From contig CAXXNY010000006.1 of NCBI GenBank assembly GCA_963674805.2, forward strand, positions 62,001 to 126,000: 64,000 bases of DNA, in the 5' to 3' direction. The translations under genes were made by a program, and so were the position numbers. Under the pieces are notes generated by a model. The model made no database searches. It saw only the letters and a list, made by a program, of their open reading frames with translations, and had not been told where the DNA came from. This DNA is from CALMFG01 sp963674805 (lineage in GTDB: Bacteria; Bacillota; Clostridia; Christensenellales; CALMFG01). Each line of letters begins with the position of its first letter. The first letter of the stretch is position 1. Shown here one piece after another: positions 35,146 through 43,661 of this stretch.

Positions 35146-36354
35146 GTGAAAAAAATCCTTATCATAACATTGGCGCTGATCATGCTTCTGGCGCTGCCGG
35201 TCATTGCGAATGCCGAAACTGAAGCATATATTCCGGATGACAAGATGGAAACAGCATTGAAGGAAATTCTGAACAAGAGCGATGACGAAATCCTGACACC
35301 TTCAGAATTGGGCTCCCTGACCGGAACCGTTGACCTGAGCAACAAAGGGATAAAAAATATAACCGGGATTCAGTATCTGACCGGTGCGACGGCGATTGAC
35401 TTAAGCCGGAATGATATTGAGAAGTATTCGGATAAGATGGGGCAGCTTGAGCAATTGTTAGAATTGGATATAAGCTTTAACAAATCGGGGCAAACATTTC
35501 CGGTTGATGTGACTGATATTCCTAATCTTGAAACATTGAATTTAGCGGCGAACAAGTTCACCAGTATTTCGCCCTCGCTTTCCAAGATGACATCGCTTAA
35601 GAATCTGGATTTATCGGCCAACCTTTTGGAGGATGTTCCGGAAGTCCTGTTGGAGATGACGTTTGAGAATTTAAATCTGGACTATAACTTCTTTGACCTG
35701 GCAGAAGGGAGCGCGGACAAGGCGGCGCTTGACGCAATGAATGTAAGTGACGAATTTTTAACCTGCCGTCAGCTGCTGAAGATTCCGGATATCACATATA
35801 CTTCACAGAATAATAAGATCAGGATTGAATGGAATGAGATGCAGGACATTCCCTTTTATGACGGAACCGGCGGCGTCATCAGCGGATATACGATTAAGGT
35901 CAATGGTGCTGTCCTGACGACTGTTGGTGCGGATACACATTTTTATAATCTATCCGCGGCAGCCGGTAAAGAATACCGGATATCAATCTGCCCTAATTAT
36001 ACGATCGCGGGCTATGATGATTTTTATATCAGCATGTTTACGACGGCCGGCGGATTTGTTGTAGGATATGAGGGATTGGAACTTCCGGAAGATACAGCTC
36101 CGGTGATGTATGCAAATGCATATCCGACACCGATGCCTGAGCCGATGGAAACGCCGACACCTGAGTCTTCTGAAGTATCTCCTATGAAGCCCGAAATCAA
36201 TATGACGGCAGCCCCGTCAGCGATGCCGGAAACCGATAGTAATGGGATGTCTCCCATTCTGATTTGGATTGCAGGAATTATCGTGGCGGCTATCATCATT
36301 GCTGTCATATTGATATTGATTATGACACTGCGCAAGAAAAAGACGCGGGCATAA
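35146..36354 (+). CDS. Leucine-rich-repeat surface protein, membrane anchored
   Basis: A 402-residue protein. A signal peptide (1-24, ending VIANAET) is followed by five to six LRR units (~55-175, such as LETLNLAANKFTSIS and LKNLDLSANLLEDVP), a fibronectin III-like domain (~205-300), a Pro/Thr/Glu-rich stalk, one membrane helix near 370-395 and a basic tail (RKKKTRA). It should be displayed outside the cell with its carboxy end inside. Ligand unknown. The start is GTG 35146; a TATAAT at 35085-35090 lies upstream without a clear -35. Confidence 0.85.
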   Translation: MKKILIITLALIMLLALPVIANAETEAYIPDDKMETALKEILNKSDDEILTPSELGSLTGTVDLSNKGIKNITGIQYLTGATAIDLSRNDIEKYSDKMGQLEQLLELDISFNKSGQTFPVDVTDIPNLETLNLAANKFTSISPSLSKMTSLKNLDLSANLLEDVPEVLLEMTFENLNLDYNFFDLAEGSADKAALDAMNVSDEFLTCRQLLKIPDITYTSQNNKIRIEWNEMQDIPFYDGTGGVISGYTIKVNGAVLTTVGADTHFYNLSAAAGKEYRISICPNYTIAGYDDFYISMFTTAGGFVVGYEGLELPEDTAPVMYANAYPTPMPEPMETPTPESSEVSPMKPEINMTAAPSAMPETDSNGMSPILIWIAGIIVAAIIIAVILILIMTLRKKKTRA

Positions 36355-36408
36355 CGGGCATAGGAAATCATAACAAAACCAAACATCACCGAACGGAGAA
36401 CACTATTT

Positions 36409-37290
36409 ATGTATGAACTGCACCAGGTCGGCACAAACAGTTATTATGTTGAAAGCCCGGCAAAAATCGGCATCATCAAGCTGAATGATACGGATGTCTG
36501 CCTGATTGACAGCGGGAACGATAAAGATGCAGGGCGAAAGCTCAGACAGATACTGGACGCGAACCAATGGAAATTGACTGCGATATATAATACACATGCG
36601 AACGCTGATCATATCGGTGGCAATAAATATCTGCAAAACCAAACGGGATGCAAGGTTTTTGCGCCCGGAATTGATTGTGCATTCACCAACTATCCCGTTT
36701 TAGAGCCGTCGTTTTTATACGGCGCTTTCCCGCCAAAGGACTTACGGCATAAGTTCCTGATGGCGCAGGAGAGTGAGGCGGAATACCTGACGGATGATGT
36801 CCTCCCTGAAGGAATAACTTTAATCCCGCTTCCGGGGCATTTCTTTGATATGGCCGGATTTAGAAGTGCAGATGATGTGGTTTATCTGGCAGACTGTTTA
36901 TTGAGCCAGGCAACGCTGGATAAATACCAAATCGGGTTCATCTATGATGTGGGCGCTTATTTAGAAACACTGAAAATGGTGAAAACCCTGAGAGCGGAAT
37001 TGTTTATCCCCGCGCATGCCGAACCAACGAAGGATATTGCCCCGCTCGCTCAGGCGAATATTGATAAGGTGCATGAAATCGCGGATAAGATAGTCGGGAT
37101 ATGCAAAACTCCGATAATATTTGAAAAAATACTCCAGACACTGTTCAATGACTATGGCTTAAAGATGAACTTCGAGCAATACGTACTCGTGGGCAGCACC
37201 GTGCGCTCTTATCTCTCGTGGATGAAGGATACAGGGCGGATAACAGTGGCGTTTGAAGACGGTCTGATGCTTTGGGAGACGATTGTATAG
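36409..37290 (+). CDS. Metallo-beta-lactamase-fold hydrolase
   Basis: A 293-residue MBL-fold protein. The metal motif is THANADHIGG, with Asn in place of the second His of HxHxDH; later metal ligands are LPGHFFDMAG, VYLADCL and FIPAHAEP. The carboxy part (~220-293) looks like a small winged-helix cap. The Asn variant recurs in some families, so it may still bind metal, but at an altered site. Substrate unknown. It follows the LRR gene by 54 bases and may be in its transcript. Confidence 0.82.
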   Translation: MYELHQVGTNSYYVESPAKIGIIKLNDTDVCLIDSGNDKDAGRKLRQILDANQWKLTAIYNTHANADHIGGNKYLQNQTGCKVFAPGIDCAFTNYPVLEPSFLYGAFPPKDLRHKFLMAQESEAEYLTDDVLPEGITLIPLPGHFFDMAGFRSADDVVYLADCLLSQATLDKYQIGFIYDVGAYLETLKMVKTLRAELFIPAHAEPTKDIAPLAQANIDKVHEIADKIVGICKTPIIFEKILQTLFNDYGLKMNFEQYVLVGSTVRSYLSWMKDTGRITVAFEDGLMLWETIV

Positions 37291-37327
37291 AGTACACGTT
37301 TTATCAATAATGAATTGAGGCATGATG

Positions 37328-37534
37328 ATGAGCAAATACAATCAGCTCTGGGAATATATAAAAGAGAACGGAAGCCAGCAGATTACGCTCACCTTTGAAG
37401 AGATCGAGTCGGCCGCAAGGATCGAAATCGACCATTCTTTTTTGAACTTTAAAAAGGAATTGACGCAGTACGGCTATGAGGTGGGAAAGATATCGCTGAA
37501 AGAGAAGACGGTTGTCTTTCATAAGCTGGACTAG
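37328..37534 (+). CDS. Small conserved protein of unknown function
   Basis: A 68-residue protein (KYNQLWEYIKENG ... LTFEEIESAARIEIDHSFL ... YEVGKISLKEKTVVF). The pattern of a helix, a short turn and a basic strand suggests a small winged-helix-like or nuclease-associated fold; I recall similar short proteins in clostridia but cannot name a function. GAGG at 37317-37320 favours the third of three successive ATGs, at 37328. It follows the MBL gene by 37 bases. Confidence 0.7.
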   Translation: MSKYNQLWEYIKENGSQQITLTFEEIESAARIEIDHSFLNFKKELTQYGYEVGKISLKEKTVVFHKLD

Positions 37535-37542
37535 GCAGTTAT

Positions 37543-37752
37543 TTACGTTTCTATCCGCTCAACAATATCGGCAATCTGTTTTGCCGCAAATCCGTCGCCG
37601 TATGGATTCACTGCGACACTCATCTTTTGATATTCCGCCTGATCGGTCAACAACAGCTTAAAAGCCTGATAAACCTTTTCTTCGTCTGTCCCGACGAGCT
37701 TTAAGGTTCCGGCTTCAATGCCCTCCGGACGCTCGGTGGTATCGCGAAGCAT
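37543..37752 (-). pseudogene. wecB: Remnant of UDP-N-acetylglucosamine 2-epimerase
   Basis: The frame encodes LRDTTERPEGIEAGTLKLVG and NPYGDGFAAKQIADIVE, which are the last ~70 residues of WecB/MnaA. Full enzymes are about 360-380 residues. Upstream, to about 37870, traces such as VQLERP may correspond to the preceding QEEAP block but only with frame changes. No ribosome site serves this fragment. It marks a lost or recombined copy of an amino-sugar gene; an intact copy may exist elsewhere. Confidence 0.8.
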
Positions 37753-38131
37753 AAAACCCGTTATCCGTAACGCCTGTGACAGGAGGGAAAAGAGGACGTT
37801 CCAATTGCACTGCCGCCAATATAACGGCGAAAGCCGGAGAAATATGGCCGGTATTCACGCGGCTCTTTAACATGAAGCTACCCCCTTTAAAGCCAGTATA
37901 AGGCACTAGGCCCTTCGCCTTCCTGCTGATCCTTTATTCTATCATCCGCAAAAAAAGATAACAAGAGATATGAATAAGAAGTAACGGCGCAAGTGGACTT
38001 GCAGGCTTATACAAAACATCTTAATCAATCCAGTACTGCCTGTTTCTTTTTGGTTTTGTCTTTGATATAATTTTACCAAAATATGGCCTTTAATGCCGCG
38101 CGATTCAACCGAATGGAAAGAGGAATATCAT
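37753..38131. other. Non-coding stretch with decayed sequence
   Basis: The first ~120 bases may be the eroded upstream part of the wecB remnant (minus strand). The rest holds no gene; TATAAT at 38066-38071 may be the -10 for the next gene, but no -35 is evident. Confidence 0.4.
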
Positions 38132-38596
38132 ATGCAATTTGTTAAGGCTGAAAAGAAAGACATTTTCACAACACTCTATTATGAATTAACTTGGCCGGTC
38201 AGCTGGGAACTGATTATTGCCTTCCTTGACGTCATGATTGAAACGGACTTTTCAAAGGACGGAGTTGAAGAGGTTCGGGTGGGGAAGTCAATGGGAGCAA
38301 AAGGCAAGAACGTGACTAAGGAGCTTAAGAAAGCGGATTATCATATTAAAGGAACATCGTTTGCCAAAGAAGAGGCAAGTTATATATCCCTTCAGGGAAA
38401 TTCAAAGATCATGAACGTGAATATGAGAATTACGTTTTGGAATCAGCTGGGCCGGTGCCTGCTGGAGCTTGCGTTTGATGAAGCGATTGAGGAACACGGG
38501 GAACACTATTATGATAAGTATGTCGATAGCGTTGAGATAAGGGGCTATATTGACCGGACAATAGCGAGTGTAAAGAAGAGCAAACCAAATAACTAA
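38132..38596 (+). CDS. Hypothetical protein
   Basis: A 154-residue soluble protein without a family I recognise. It is predicted alpha/beta with ELTWPVSWELIIAFLDVMIE, a basic middle (GKSMGAKGKNVTKELKKADY) and an acidic carboxy half ending VKKSKPNN. ATG 38132 has AGAGGA 8 bases upstream; an earlier ATG at 38093 lacks a site. No signal peptide or membrane segment. It stands alone between the wecB remnant and an FMN reductase gene. Confidence 0.65.
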   Translation: MQFVKAEKKDIFTTLYYELTWPVSWELIIAFLDVMIETDFSKDGVEEVRVGKSMGAKGKNVTKELKKADYHIKGTSFAKEEASYISLQGNSKIMNVNMRITFWNQLGRCLLELAFDEAIEEHGEHYYDKYVDSVEIRGYIDRTIASVKKSKPNN

Positions 38597-38721
38597 ACAA
38601 CGGGTGCGTGATTTACTCACTGGGCGATACTTGACAGATTTGCTATACTATTATTAAAGCAAGAACTTATTGGGAATAAACATGCGGAAGGACTGAAACA
38701 ACTCCGCTTAAAAGAATTGAG

Positions 38722-39294
38722 ATGACGAAAATGAAAGAACTTAAAATATTAGCTGTAGTAGGATCATTCAGAAAAGCATCATTGAACCGGCAGCTGGCAT
38801 TCGCCGCAAAAGATATCGTCAGCGACCGCGCTGGATTTGAGATTTTGGAATACGCGGACATCCCGTATATGAATCAGGATATTGAGTATCCGGCGCCGGA
38901 AGCGGTCAAGCGGATCAGGGATGAAGTCAAATCTGCAGACGGCATCTGGTATTTTACACCGGAATATAACCATTCGGTTCCCGGCGGATTGAAAAACCTG
39001 ATTGACTGGCTTTCACGGCCGGTCAGCGATACTGAGCGGCAGGTCTTATCAAAGAAACCCGCGGCGATCAGCGGCATTTCCCCCGGTATGTCAGGCACGG
39101 CGAATGCACAGGATGACCTCGTAAAGCTGATCAGTTTGATTAATATGCGGGTGATGAATTATCCGAGGCTGACGGTACCGAATGCACTTGACCAGTTAGA
39201 TTCGGATGGAAAACTGGACGTGAAAGAGATCAGCCCTTTTCTGAAAAAACAGGCGTCGGCATTCCTGAAGTTTATTGAAGAAAACAACAAATAG
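38722..39294 (+). CDS. NADPH-dependent FMN reductase family protein
   Basis: A 190-residue flavodoxin-like reductase. VVGSFRKASLNRQL is the phosphate-binding loop for FMN and FTPEYNHSVPGGLKNLIDWL the conserved flavin-contact motif. Relatives reduce quinones, chromate or azo dyes using NAD(P)H. The ribosome site is weak; ATG 38731 is also possible. The ASCH-like gene follows after 26 bases. Confidence 0.88.
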   Translation: MTKMKELKILAVVGSFRKASLNRQLAFAAKDIVSDRAGFEILEYADIPYMNQDIEYPAPEAVKRIRDEVKSADGIWYFTPEYNHSVPGGLKNLIDWLSRPVSDTERQVLSKKPAAISGISPGMSGTANAQDDLVKLISLINMRVMNYPRLTVPNALDQLDSDGKLDVKEISPFLKKQASAFLKFIEENNK

Positions 39295-39320
39295 AATATA
39301 GGATAGATGAGGGATTGATT

Positions 39321-39788
39321 ATGGTACATCTCGTATACTGCGATAATACAGGGAGCAAGGGAGACCGGGAACTGGATAAAATTCTATCCGGATCAAAAAC
39401 AATGGTGGTAAGGGGCGCGGCAGGCAGGAAAATACCGCACAGCCGTGTCTTTAAGGGAGAAACCATATATTTTATGGAAAAGGGGACGGCATTGATCTCC
39501 GCATCTGCAGCAGTAAAATCAGTACAAAACCTTGTAAAACTAACTGATGAAGAAATCACCCAAACACTGAACGGCCATAACGATCAGTTATGCCTGACAG
39601 AAAAACAGATGCAGCGCTGGCATAAAAAGTGTTTATGCTTAGTGGAATTTGAGGATATAAAAAAGATTGAACCGCCGTTGGCATTTGACCACCAGGGCAA
39701 CATGGACGATTGGCTGATTATTGAGAAAATTGAGGACGTGGTTGTGGGTACCAGCATTCCGTTCAATTACGAGAAATCCAGGTTTTAA
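39321..39788 (+). CDS. Conserved protein, possible ASCH/PUA-like fold
   Basis: A 155-residue protein. LDKILSGSKTMVVRGAAGRK followed by GETIYFMEKGTALISASAAV resembles the strand order of ASCH domains, which bind RNA or small ligands. The match is by pattern only. Its last third (HQGNMDDWLIIEKIEDV) is unassigned. GAGGGA lies 8 bases before ATG 39321. It probably shares a transcript with the FMN reductase. Confidence 0.65.
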   Translation: MVHLVYCDNTGSKGDRELDKILSGSKTMVVRGAAGRKIPHSRVFKGETIYFMEKGTALISASAAVKSVQNLVKLTDEEITQTLNGHNDQLCLTEKQMQRWHKKCLCLVEFEDIKKIEPPLAFDHQGNMDDWLIIEKIEDVVVGTSIPFNYEKSRF

Positions 39789-39829
39789 TTGATTTAATCA
39801 TTTTAGATGATATAGGGGCATAGGATGCC

Positions 39830-39859
39830 TTGACACAATGCGTGCGTCAACTATATAAT
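39830..39859 (+). promoter_or_regulatory. Promoter of the manganese riboswitch-mntP unit
   Basis: TTGACA (39830-39835), 18-base spacer, TATAAT (39854-39859): both hexamers perfect. Transcription would begin about 39866, at the aptamer edge. Confidence 0.85.
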
Positions 39860-39865
39860 ATCCGT

Positions 39866-39960
39866 ATTCATGAGGGAGTAGTTGGCGTTGAAAACGCTGT
39901 AAGTCAACATGCTGATTCTAAAAAGGGATCTGGCTTGCATTAAATAACAAGACTCATGTA
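39866..39960 (+). promoter_or_regulatory. Manganese riboswitch (yybP-ykoY family)
   Basis: The conserved GGGAGTAG (39874-39881) and the second-leg GTCAACATGCTG (39903-39914) are present with CTGGC and CAAGAC near the 3' end. Helix P1 is CATGAG (39869-39874) with CTCATG (39953-39958). The family senses Mn2+ and controls manganese exporters. The 3' strand of P1 is also the start of the terminator that follows, so metal-stabilised P1 should prevent termination and turn mntP on. Confidence 0.92.
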
Positions 39961-39987
39961 TGGCATAGGCTATACTTGGGTTTTTTT
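39952..39987 (+). terminator. First riboswitch terminator
   Basis: ACTCATGTATGGC pairs imperfectly with GCTATACTTGGGT around a short loop, then seven T (39981-39987). Its 5' arm reuses the P1 strand CTCATG, making it mutually exclusive with the bound aptamer. Confidence 0.85.
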
Positions 39988-39996
39988 ATTTTTTTA

Positions 39997-40030
39997 AATC
40001 GAGTGTATGGCATATGCGCTCGATTTTTTT
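39997..40030 (+). terminator. Second, tandem terminator before mntP
   Basis: AATCGAGTGTAT (39997-40008) pairs with ATGCGCTCGATT (40014-40025, two G-U pairs), then T to 40030. It ends two bases before the mntP ribosome site GGAGG. It shares TGTATGGCATA with the first terminator. Confidence 0.85.
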
Positions 40031-40044
40031 GTGGAGGTAGTGAA

Positions 40045-40614
40045 ATGGGATTATGGGAAGTAGGGCTGATTGCGCTTGGGCTGTCAATGGACGCGTTTGC
40101 GGTGTCTTTATGCAGAGGTATACATATGAAAAAAGTGCCGCTAAAGGCTGCCGCTATTACCGCGCTGTTTTTTGGTGTATTCCAGGCGGCAATGCCGGTT
40201 TTGGGATGGTTGCTGGGCAGCCAGTTTGAACGCTATATAACCGGTATAGATCACTGGATAGCCTTTGGCCTCCTGGCGTTGATTGGGGCTAAAATGATTT
40301 TTGAGGCAATGCAGAAAGAAAACTGCGAAGTCGAAGAAAAAGCGGATTTGAATATTAAAATACTCTTTCTTTTAGCAGTGGCAACAAGTATTGATGCTCT
40401 GGCGGTCGGGATTACCTTTACCTTTTTAAATGTCGCAATCCTCCCGGCCATATTGACTATCGGAGCGGTCACATTCATTTTGTCTTTTGCGGGGGTTTAT
40501 ATTGGAAACCGATGCGGAATAAAACTGAAAGCAAAAGCGGAGATTACAGGCGGTGCTGTCCTGATATTAATCGGGATTAAAATATTATTGGAGCATCTTG
40601 AAATACTATTCTAG
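40045..40614 (+). CDS. mntP: Manganese efflux pump MntP
   Basis: A 189-residue protein with six membrane helices and an internal repeat. ALGLSMDAFAVSLCRG and ATSIDALAVGITFTFL carry the paired Asp residues of the MntP family. GGAGG (40033-40037) gives ATG 40045. It exports excess Mn2+. The upstream manganese riboswitch strongly supports the assignment. It is monocistronic with a shared bidirectional terminator. Confidence 0.95.
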   Translation: MGLWEVGLIALGLSMDAFAVSLCRGIHMKKVPLKAAAITALFFGVFQAAMPVLGWLLGSQFERYITGIDHWIAFGLLALIGAKMIFEAMQKENCEVEEKADLNIKILFLLAVATSIDALAVGITFTFLNVAILPAILTIGAVTFILSFAGVYIGNRCGIKLKAKAEITGGAVLILIGIKILLEHLEILF

Positions 40615-40680
40615 GTGCGGATATACCTGAAGAAACTTATGCAGCAACTAACTAAAAGCATTGCATCGGTATAACGCAGA

Positions 40681-40705
40681 AAAGGCCCGCTTGCGCGGGC
40701 TTTTT
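40681..40705. terminator. Bidirectional terminator between mntP and the PAS-STAS gene
   Basis: GCCCGC-TTGC-GCGGGC with an A-run before and five T after; suited to both converging genes. Confidence 0.88.
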
Positions 40706-40708
40706 GAT

Positions 40709-41509
40709 TTAATCTGCGACTGATACGACATCTAACTCCAGTATAGTAAACGCTTCCTTCAGCGCATCGCTCAATGTCGAATTTGTTTTAATGCTCTGCA
40801 TATTGATGCCGAGATGCACAATGGTCTGCGCAACTGCCGGTGATATACCGGATAACAGGCACTCACAGCCCATTAAACGGGTGGCTTTTGTAATTTTAAT
40901 CAGATGATTCGCCACCGCCGTGTCAACTGCCGCGACGCCGTGAATATCCAGAATAATAACTTTTGAGGATGATTCCAAAATACGGCTTAAAATACTCTCC
41001 ATCATATACTGCGCACGGGCCGAGTCAATGACGCCGACCACGGGCAGAACCAGAATACCGTCCCACAGTTTGATGGTTGGGGTGGACATTTCCCGGATGG
41101 CACTGCTTTGCTCCCTCAGCTTTTTGTCATCTAATACCCGTTGGGTGATGTCTGCAATGGATTCCAGCCCGCCAATGATATTACCGTCTTTGTCACGGAG
41201 CGGGGCAGTTGTGCTTTCGGTATACTGTGTAACACCGTCAACAATCAATTCGTTCTGGAAAATGCCGCGCTCACCTTTTGAAATGGACTGTTTCATTTTA
41301 CAGTTGCTGGTGCCGCATGAACTGGTGTTAAATACGTCATAACACTTCTTGCCGGCAATATCGTCCAGCTTTGCGCCGGTGAATAAACAGCCTGCTCGGT
41401 TTAAAAAAGTAATGCTAAAGTCTTTGTCCACGGTCAGGACCGGTGTTGGAATCTGGTCCAGGACCTGCCTGTTAAGATTCACTGTGTCCCCAAAATTTGT
41501 TTTTGCCAT
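40709..41509 (-). CDS. PAS-STAS sensor protein (RsbR-like)
   Basis: A 266-residue protein. A PAS domain (~15-125) contains an unusual Cys set (CYDVFNTSSCGTSNCKMK). A STAS domain (~150-260) has DIHGVAAVDTAVANHLI and LSGISPAVAQTIVHLGI, with Thr residues at the RsbR/RsbS phosphorylation positions. RsbR proteins form stressosomes with RsbS and the RsbT kinase; neither partner is nearby. AAAGGAGA and ATG 41509 fit; a 30-residue upstream extension is unlikely. It may sense redox or a gas through the PAS Cys residues (inference). Confidence 0.85.
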   Translation of the reverse strand: MAKTNFGDTVNLNRQVLDQIPTPVLTVDKDFSITFLNRAGCLFTGAKLDDIAGKKCYDVFNTSSCGTSNCKMKQSISKGERGIFQNELIVDGVTQYTESTTAPLRDKDGNIIGGLESIADITQRVLDDKKLREQSSAIREMSTPTIKLWDGILVLPVVGVIDSARAQYMMESILSRILESSSKVIILDIHGVAAVDTAVANHLIKITKATRLMGCECLLSGISPAVAQTIVHLGINMQSIKTNSTLSDALKEAFTILELDVVSVAD

Positions 41510-41792
41510 CGCTCCACATCTCCTTTTGCTGATAGCTGAGTCTGTATTTTTATCTTGTACCGTTTTGATTGCCCGAAACGGTTCAAAATGATATTGCATA
41601 CAAAAGGTATTGATTGTTAATATTATAACAAACTATTTCCAGTTATTAAAGAGATGCCATAATAATACCAAAAATATTTCGTATATTAATAATTATTTCT
41701 AGTTATTTTTTATACATGAGATACGAAACAGCTGTTTAGCGATTCGAAAATGATGTGTTATAATAAATTATTAAACAAAGTGAGGGACAGCG

Positions 41793-42323
41793 ATGCGAAA
41801 GGTTATCTTATATATTGCCATGAGCGTTGACGGATATATCACAGATCAGGACGGAGGCGTTGCATGGTTGACCGGTGAAGACGAGGAACACCCGTATAAA
41901 GGCAGCTATCCGTCTTTTATTAAGACAGTGGATACGGTTGTTATGGGGCATACGACCTACCGCGCAGTCACAGAGACTTTATCTCCGGAATCCTGGCCGT
42001 ATCGCGGATTGAAGACTTATGTGCTCACACATCAAACAATGGATGATCTAAAGAATATCTTTTTCACAGACAGACCGCTTGCAGAGTTGATCGGGGAATT
42101 AAAACAAGCGGAGGGCAAGGACATATGGATATGCGGCGGCGCGGAAACAGCCAATCAAATGCTGGCTGCGGATCTGATCGACCGCTACCATATTACAGTG
42201 ATCCCGAAGATTACGGGCGGCGGTCTTAAACTGTTCAATGAAAACAATCCGGTTATAGACCTGCGGTTGATCTCGTTATATAGCGAAAACGGTATGACGG
42301 ACCTGATATACGAACGCCGCTAA
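41793..42323 (+). CDS. Dihydrofolate reductase-fold protein (RibD C-terminal family)
   Basis: A 176-residue NADPH-binding protein. VILYIAMSVDGYITD, VVMGHTTYRAV and IWICGGAETANQML are the DHFR/RibD-C core motifs. True folate or riboflavin roles are unlikely for this short stand-alone group; the substrate is unknown. GAGGGACAG is upstream of ATG 41793, and TATAAT at 41759-41764 may be its -10. Confidence 0.85.
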   Translation: MRKVILYIAMSVDGYITDQDGGVAWLTGEDEEHPYKGSYPSFIKTVDTVVMGHTTYRAVTETLSPESWPYRGLKTYVLTHQTMDDLKNIFFTDRPLAELIGELKQAEGKDIWICGGAETANQMLAADLIDRYHITVIPKITGGGLKLFNENNPVIDLRLISLYSENGMTDLIYERR

Positions 42324-42341
42324 CAGATAATGATTGTAATC

Positions 42342-42386
42342 CATCCCCTAAAGGTATATTTAAGTCGCTCGCGAGGGGATGTTTTT
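42342..42386 (+). terminator. Terminator of the DHFR-like gene
   Basis: CATCCCCT (42342-42349) pairs with AGGGGATG (42374-42381) across a 24-base apical region, then five T. Confidence 0.75.
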
Positions 42387-42410
42387 GTATCAGGAAGATA
42401 TGCGGATGGC

Positions 42411-42439
42411 TTGAGTATAAACCTTTGGTAAGATATAAT
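42411..42439 (+). promoter_or_regulatory. Promoter of the small membrane protein-EFR1 unit
   Basis: TTGAGT (42411-42416), 17-base spacer, TATAAT (42434-42439), 28 bases before the next start codon. Confidence 0.65.
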
Positions 42440-42467
42440 GGCCTAACAGAATTTAAAAGGAGCTATA

Positions 42468-42731
42468 ATGGATACTGAAAAAAGCGTCAGGGAAATGACA
42501 GATGAAGAATTGCTGGGAACCTACTATTACGTAAGCGAAAAGTGCGCCTCGCGAACCAATATCAACGACGCTACCCTGTTTTCTTCTTTAGCGAATGTGT
42601 ATGCCACAGAGCTGACACGCCGTGAAGCGATGAAATCCAACAGAGCCATGCAAAGATGGACCATTGCAATCGGAGTTATGACGGCTGTGATTTTGGCGGC
42701 TACCATTTTTAATGTGTTCATTATCCACTGA
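42468..42731 (+). CDS. Small single-span membrane protein
   Basis: An 87-residue protein of unknown function: an acidic cytoplasmic helix (SVREMTDEELLGTYYYVSEKC), a second amphipathic helix, and one membrane helix at the carboxy end (WTIAIGVMTAVILAATIFNVF). AAAGGAG precedes the ATG at good spacing. The EFR1 gene starts 27 bases later, so they are probably co-transcribed. Confidence 0.7.
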   Translation: MDTEKSVREMTDEELLGTYYYVSEKCASRTNINDATLFSSLANVYATELTRREAMKSNRAMQRWTIAIGVMTAVILAATIFNVFIIH

Positions 42732-42758
42732 TTCAAAGCCCGAACGGAGAGACAATAC

Positions 42759-43532
42759 ATGACGGCAATGATATTTTATTTCAGCGGTACCGGCAATACA
42801 AAATGGGCGATTGAAACGCTTCAGGATATTCTTAATAAAAAGGGGATTAAAACAACCACTTACGCGATTGAAACGCTCAATGACGGGGATTTGAAATCCT
42901 TATCGGATATGATCTGTGAGGCAGACCATATCGGTTTTGCCTTTCCGCTCTTTGGGGCGAACATCCCGAGAATCATGCGGATGTTTATTGAGCGGTTTCT
43001 TGCGGTGACAGACGGGAAGCCGATAAAGCAGACAAATATTTTTATGATAAATACATTCGGCTATGTAAACGGATGCGGCGTATTTGAGGCGGTCAAGCAC
43101 TTCAACCCATCACCGTTCCGTATTGCCGGATATGTGAATCTGAGAATGCCCGATTATGCGCCTTCACATAACTCGAAAAAGATAAAAACCTATAAGCCGT
43201 TGGATGATCATATGAAGCGGAATATTATCCGGCGGCTGGAACGGTTTTCCAAGGCGCGAGTGAACGGGAAACGGTATATTAACGGCGTCGGCCCGCATCT
43301 GCTTGTCGGCGCATTGATTCGCCGTGTACTGAGAAATCCGCTTGCCGGAACATATCAACGGCTCAGTATTGACGCAGATTTGTGCACGCGTTGCATGCGG
43401 TGCTTGAATGACTGCCCGACGCACAGCATTTCGGATAAAAACGGTGTATTAACCTTCAGCCCGACATGCGAAGCATGTATGCGCTGTTTTTATTTCTGCC
43501 CCAAAGGGGCAATATCATTAAAAACACGGTAA
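42759..43532 (+). CDS. EFR1-type flavodoxin-ferredoxin protein
   Basis: A 257-residue fusion. Residues 1-160 are flavodoxin-like (FSGTGNTKWAIE for FMN phosphate; FAFPLFGANIPRIM). Near the end two [4Fe-4S] motifs follow: CTRCMRCLNDCP and CEACMRCFYFCP. Such proteins are common electron carriers in anaerobes. The physiological partner is unknown. AACGGAGAG lies upstream. Confidence 0.9.
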   Translation: MTAMIFYFSGTGNTKWAIETLQDILNKKGIKTTTYAIETLNDGDLKSLSDMICEADHIGFAFPLFGANIPRIMRMFIERFLAVTDGKPIKQTNIFMINTFGYVNGCGVFEAVKHFNPSPFRIAGYVNLRMPDYAPSHNSKKIKTYKPLDDHMKRNIIRRLERFSKARVNGKRYINGVGPHLLVGALIRRVLRNPLAGTYQRLSIDADLCTRCMRCLNDCPTHSISDKNGVLTFSPTCEACMRCFYFCPKGAISLKTR

Positions 43533-43661
43533 GCGTCCAAAACGGATATCTATGAAAGACCGGCGGTCACTCTGCTGGTTTTTTTGTTGCGCCTTTGTAG
43601 CACGGCATCAGTGTAAAAATAAATCAGACAAGATTTTATCATATTCGTACAAAATCCTCTA

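Noticed and set aside
37543..37906. A functional small protein at 37715-37906 (minus strand)
   Set aside because: It has no known features and overlaps the wecB remnant; it looks like the decayed upstream part.
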